The position numbers and the translations under genes were made by a program. Below are positions 62,753 through 64,000 of a stretch of DNA of 64,000 nucleotides, piece by piece (the first letter of the stretch is position 1; every line of letters starts with the position of its first letter). The DNA lies in contig CASEMN010000010.1 of assembly GCA_949289045.1 (NCBI GenBank), forward strand, positions 1-64,000, given 5' to 3'. The stretch is from an uncultured Oscillospiraceae bacterium (lineage in GTDB: Bacteria > Bacillota > Clostridia > Oscillospirales > Acutalibacteraceae). The notes under the pieces are model-generated. The model was not told where the DNA came from. It did no database searches and saw nothing but the letters and a program-made list of their open reading frames with translations.

Positions 62753-63454
62753 ATGTACGAGTTTGACGGAATTACACCTCAGGCGCTTTTTCTCCTTGCT
62801 GATAATAAATTCAATGACAGCAAACCTTTCTATGAGGAGCATAAAGCTGAAATTAATCGTCTTGCGGTAAAGCCAATGCGTCAGATAGGAGTGCTTCTTT
62901 CGGAGGATATGGCAGAGCTGGATGATAAAATGGTATTAAACCCAGTGAGAATGGTTTCAAGGATAAGACGTGATACAAGGTTTTCAAAAAACAAAGCTCT
63001 TTACAGGGATAATATCTGGATTATGTTTATGCGTTCAAAGCAGGACTATAAATTTCTTCCCTGTATGTGGTTTGAGGTAACTCAGAATTTTTATTCAAGT
63101 GGAATTGCCCTTTTCCGTTCTTTGCCGTTTCTTATGGAGGTTTACCGAAAAGAAATATCGGAGCATCCTGATGAATTTCGAAAAGCAGTTAAAAGCGCAG
63201 AGAAAGCGGGATATGTATTTACAGGTGAAGCTTACGCCAGAGAAAAACCGGGCCTTTGTCCCGAGGACCTTAAAGTCTACTATAACGCAAAGGACTGTGC
63301 TTTTATCAGAATGAGTAAAAACTTTGAGGTTATAGGCGACGACAGAATAATTGATGAGCTTAAACAGGGATTCAAAGCGTTGAGTCCTTTATATAAATTC
63401 CTGCTTCGTGCTTCGGAGCGGGCAGAACAGGAGGAAAATTATGGCAGCAGATAA
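62753..63454 (+). CDS. DUF2461-family protein
   Basis: The 233-residue protein has the family's signature PQALFLLADNKFNDSKPFYE near the start and RIRRDTRFSKNKALYRDN in the middle, followed by WFEVTQNFYSSGIALF. No catalytic residues are known for this family and its function is undetermined. GGAGG precedes the ATG. Its last 14 bases overlap the phosphohexomutase gene, so they are co-transcribed. Confidence 0.88.
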   Translation: MYEFDGITPQALFLLADNKFNDSKPFYEEHKAEINRLAVKPMRQIGVLLSEDMAELDDKMVLNPVRMVSRIRRDTRFSKNKALYRDNIWIMFMRSKQDYKFLPCMWFEVTQNFYSSGIALFRSLPFLMEVYRKEISEHPDEFRKAVKSAEKAGYVFTGEAYAREKPGLCPEDLKVYYNAKDCAFIRMSKNFEVIGDDRIIDELKQGFKALSPLYKFLLRASERAEQEENYGSR

Positions 63455-64000
63455 ATTCTGGTCACACTTTAAAAGCGGAACAGATATAAGAGGTGTAGCT
63501 GTTGACGGCGTAGAGGGAGAGCCTCTTGATTTAACCGATGAGGTAATAGAAAAGATAACAAAGGCCTTTGCTTGTTTCATTTACGAAAAGGCGGGAAAGA
63601 ACGGGCTGAGCGTTGCAGTGGGACACGATTCGAGAATATCAGCCGAGCGTATAAAAGCGGCTGTAATAAAAGCCCTTGTAAAAAGCGGTATGAACGTTAT
63701 AGATTGTGGACTTTCTTCCACTCCTGCAATGTTTATGACAACCGTTGACCTTAAATGTGATGCATCTATTCAGATAACCGCAAGCCATCATCCCTATCAC
63801 CGAAACGGTCTTAAATTCTTTCTTCCCACAGGAGGACTTGAAGGCAAGGATATTTCAGTGCTTCTTGATTACGCTGAAAGAGAGCATTTTATAATTTCTT
63901 CTAAAGAAGGAACAGTTAAAACAGAAAACTACATGGAGCGTTACAGCAAAAATCTCTGCGATATGATTAAAAAAGGCGTAAACGCAGATGACTACGATCA
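63441..64000 (+). CDS. Phosphohexomutase (phosphoglucomutase/phosphomannomutase), 5' part
   Basis: The first about 186 residues of an alpha-D-phosphohexomutase are present; the gene runs off the window. The start HFKSGTDIRGVAVDGVEGEP, the segment VAVGHDSRISAERIK and the active-site phosphoserine loop in IQITASHHPYHRNGLKF are typical. These enzymes interconvert 1- and 6-phosphosugars for glycolysis or envelope sugar nucleotides. The ATG at 63441 follows GGAGG and overlaps DUF2461. The KSGTDIRG start and length of the missing part cannot decide between glucose and mannose specificity. Confidence 0.92.
   Translation, partial: MAADKFWSHFKSGTDIRGVAVDGVEGEPLDLTDEVIEKITKAFACFIYEKAGKNGLSVAVGHDSRISAERIKAAVIKALVKSGMNVIDCGLSSTPAMFMTTVDLKCDASIQITASHHPYHRNGLKFFLPTGGLEGKDISVLLDYAEREHFIISSKEGTVKTENYMERYSKNLCDMIKKGVNADDYD

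Overview
The window looks like a chromosomal segment of an anaerobic, spore-forming, low-GC member of the Clostridia, most likely an Oscillospiraceae/Ruminococcaceae-type gut commensal. This is inferred from the gene content: spmA/spmB sporulation genes, the LL-diaminopimelate aminotransferase route to lysine, a ferredoxin-like split glutamate synthase, a type III glutamine synthetase, a tryptophan T-box, and enzymes for plant and host glycans (GH127-, GH36- and GH29-type). Gene starts are often TTG or GTG with strong GGAGG-type ribosome binding sites. I saw no phage, insertion sequence, CRISPR array, rRNA or tRNA.

Layout. 126-4657: a GPH-family sugar transporter with a long coiled-coil tail, then a stand-alone tryptophan synthase beta (TrpB2) behind a T-box with a TGG specifier. 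4711-10094: a leftward nitrogen operon (glutaminase-type subunit, FMN/FeS subunit and GXGXG subunit of a split glutamate synthase, then glutamine synthetase I and an ANTAR RNA-binding regulator). 10178-12392: the divergent type III glutamine synthetase. 12510-23465: guaA, pyrG, purF, carA, carB, dapF and dapL; the first four all encode glutamine-using amidotransferases or subunits. 23615-31141: a MarR-controlled MATE pump, a PHP phosphoesterase, a GPH transporter with a ChbG-type deacetylase, a cupin, and a double-length ThyX-like protein. 31227-39710: an AraC regulator, GH127 and GH36 glycosidases, a GPH transporter gene broken by two frameshifts, a BspA-like lipoprotein and an acetyltransferase. 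39963-41786: a 55-residue zinc-ribbon protein, spmB/spmA and an AbrB-like regulator. 41889-49803: a Dlt-like envelope modification cluster (adenylation enzyme, PLP decarboxylase-like enzyme, carrier protein, MBOAT, SGNH protein) next to a two-component system. 50010-53605: a heterodimeric ABC exporter. 53900-56465: an alpha-L-fucosidase unit. 56566-64000: a MATE pump and a rightward operon with two M42 peptidases, a GNAT, a methionine gamma-lyase-like enzyme, DUF2461 and the start of a phosphohexomutase.

Two signals stand out. First, both divergent nitrogen transcripts start from near-consensus promoters and run at once into intrinsic terminators. The 5' arm of each terminator overlaps a small hairpin with the same AAAGGC hexaloop, and the leftward leader has a second hexaloop hairpin, AGTGTC. 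A at loop position 1 and G at position 4 is the known ANTAR target pattern, and the last gene of the leftward operon encodes an ANTAR protein whose receiver domain lacks the phospho-acceptor Asp. This reads as a self-regulating antitermination circuit for glutamine/glutamate synthesis. Second, the Dlt-like cluster has a fold-type III PLP enzyme inserted between the adenylation enzyme and the carrier protein, suggesting that the envelope is decorated with something other than plain D-alanine.
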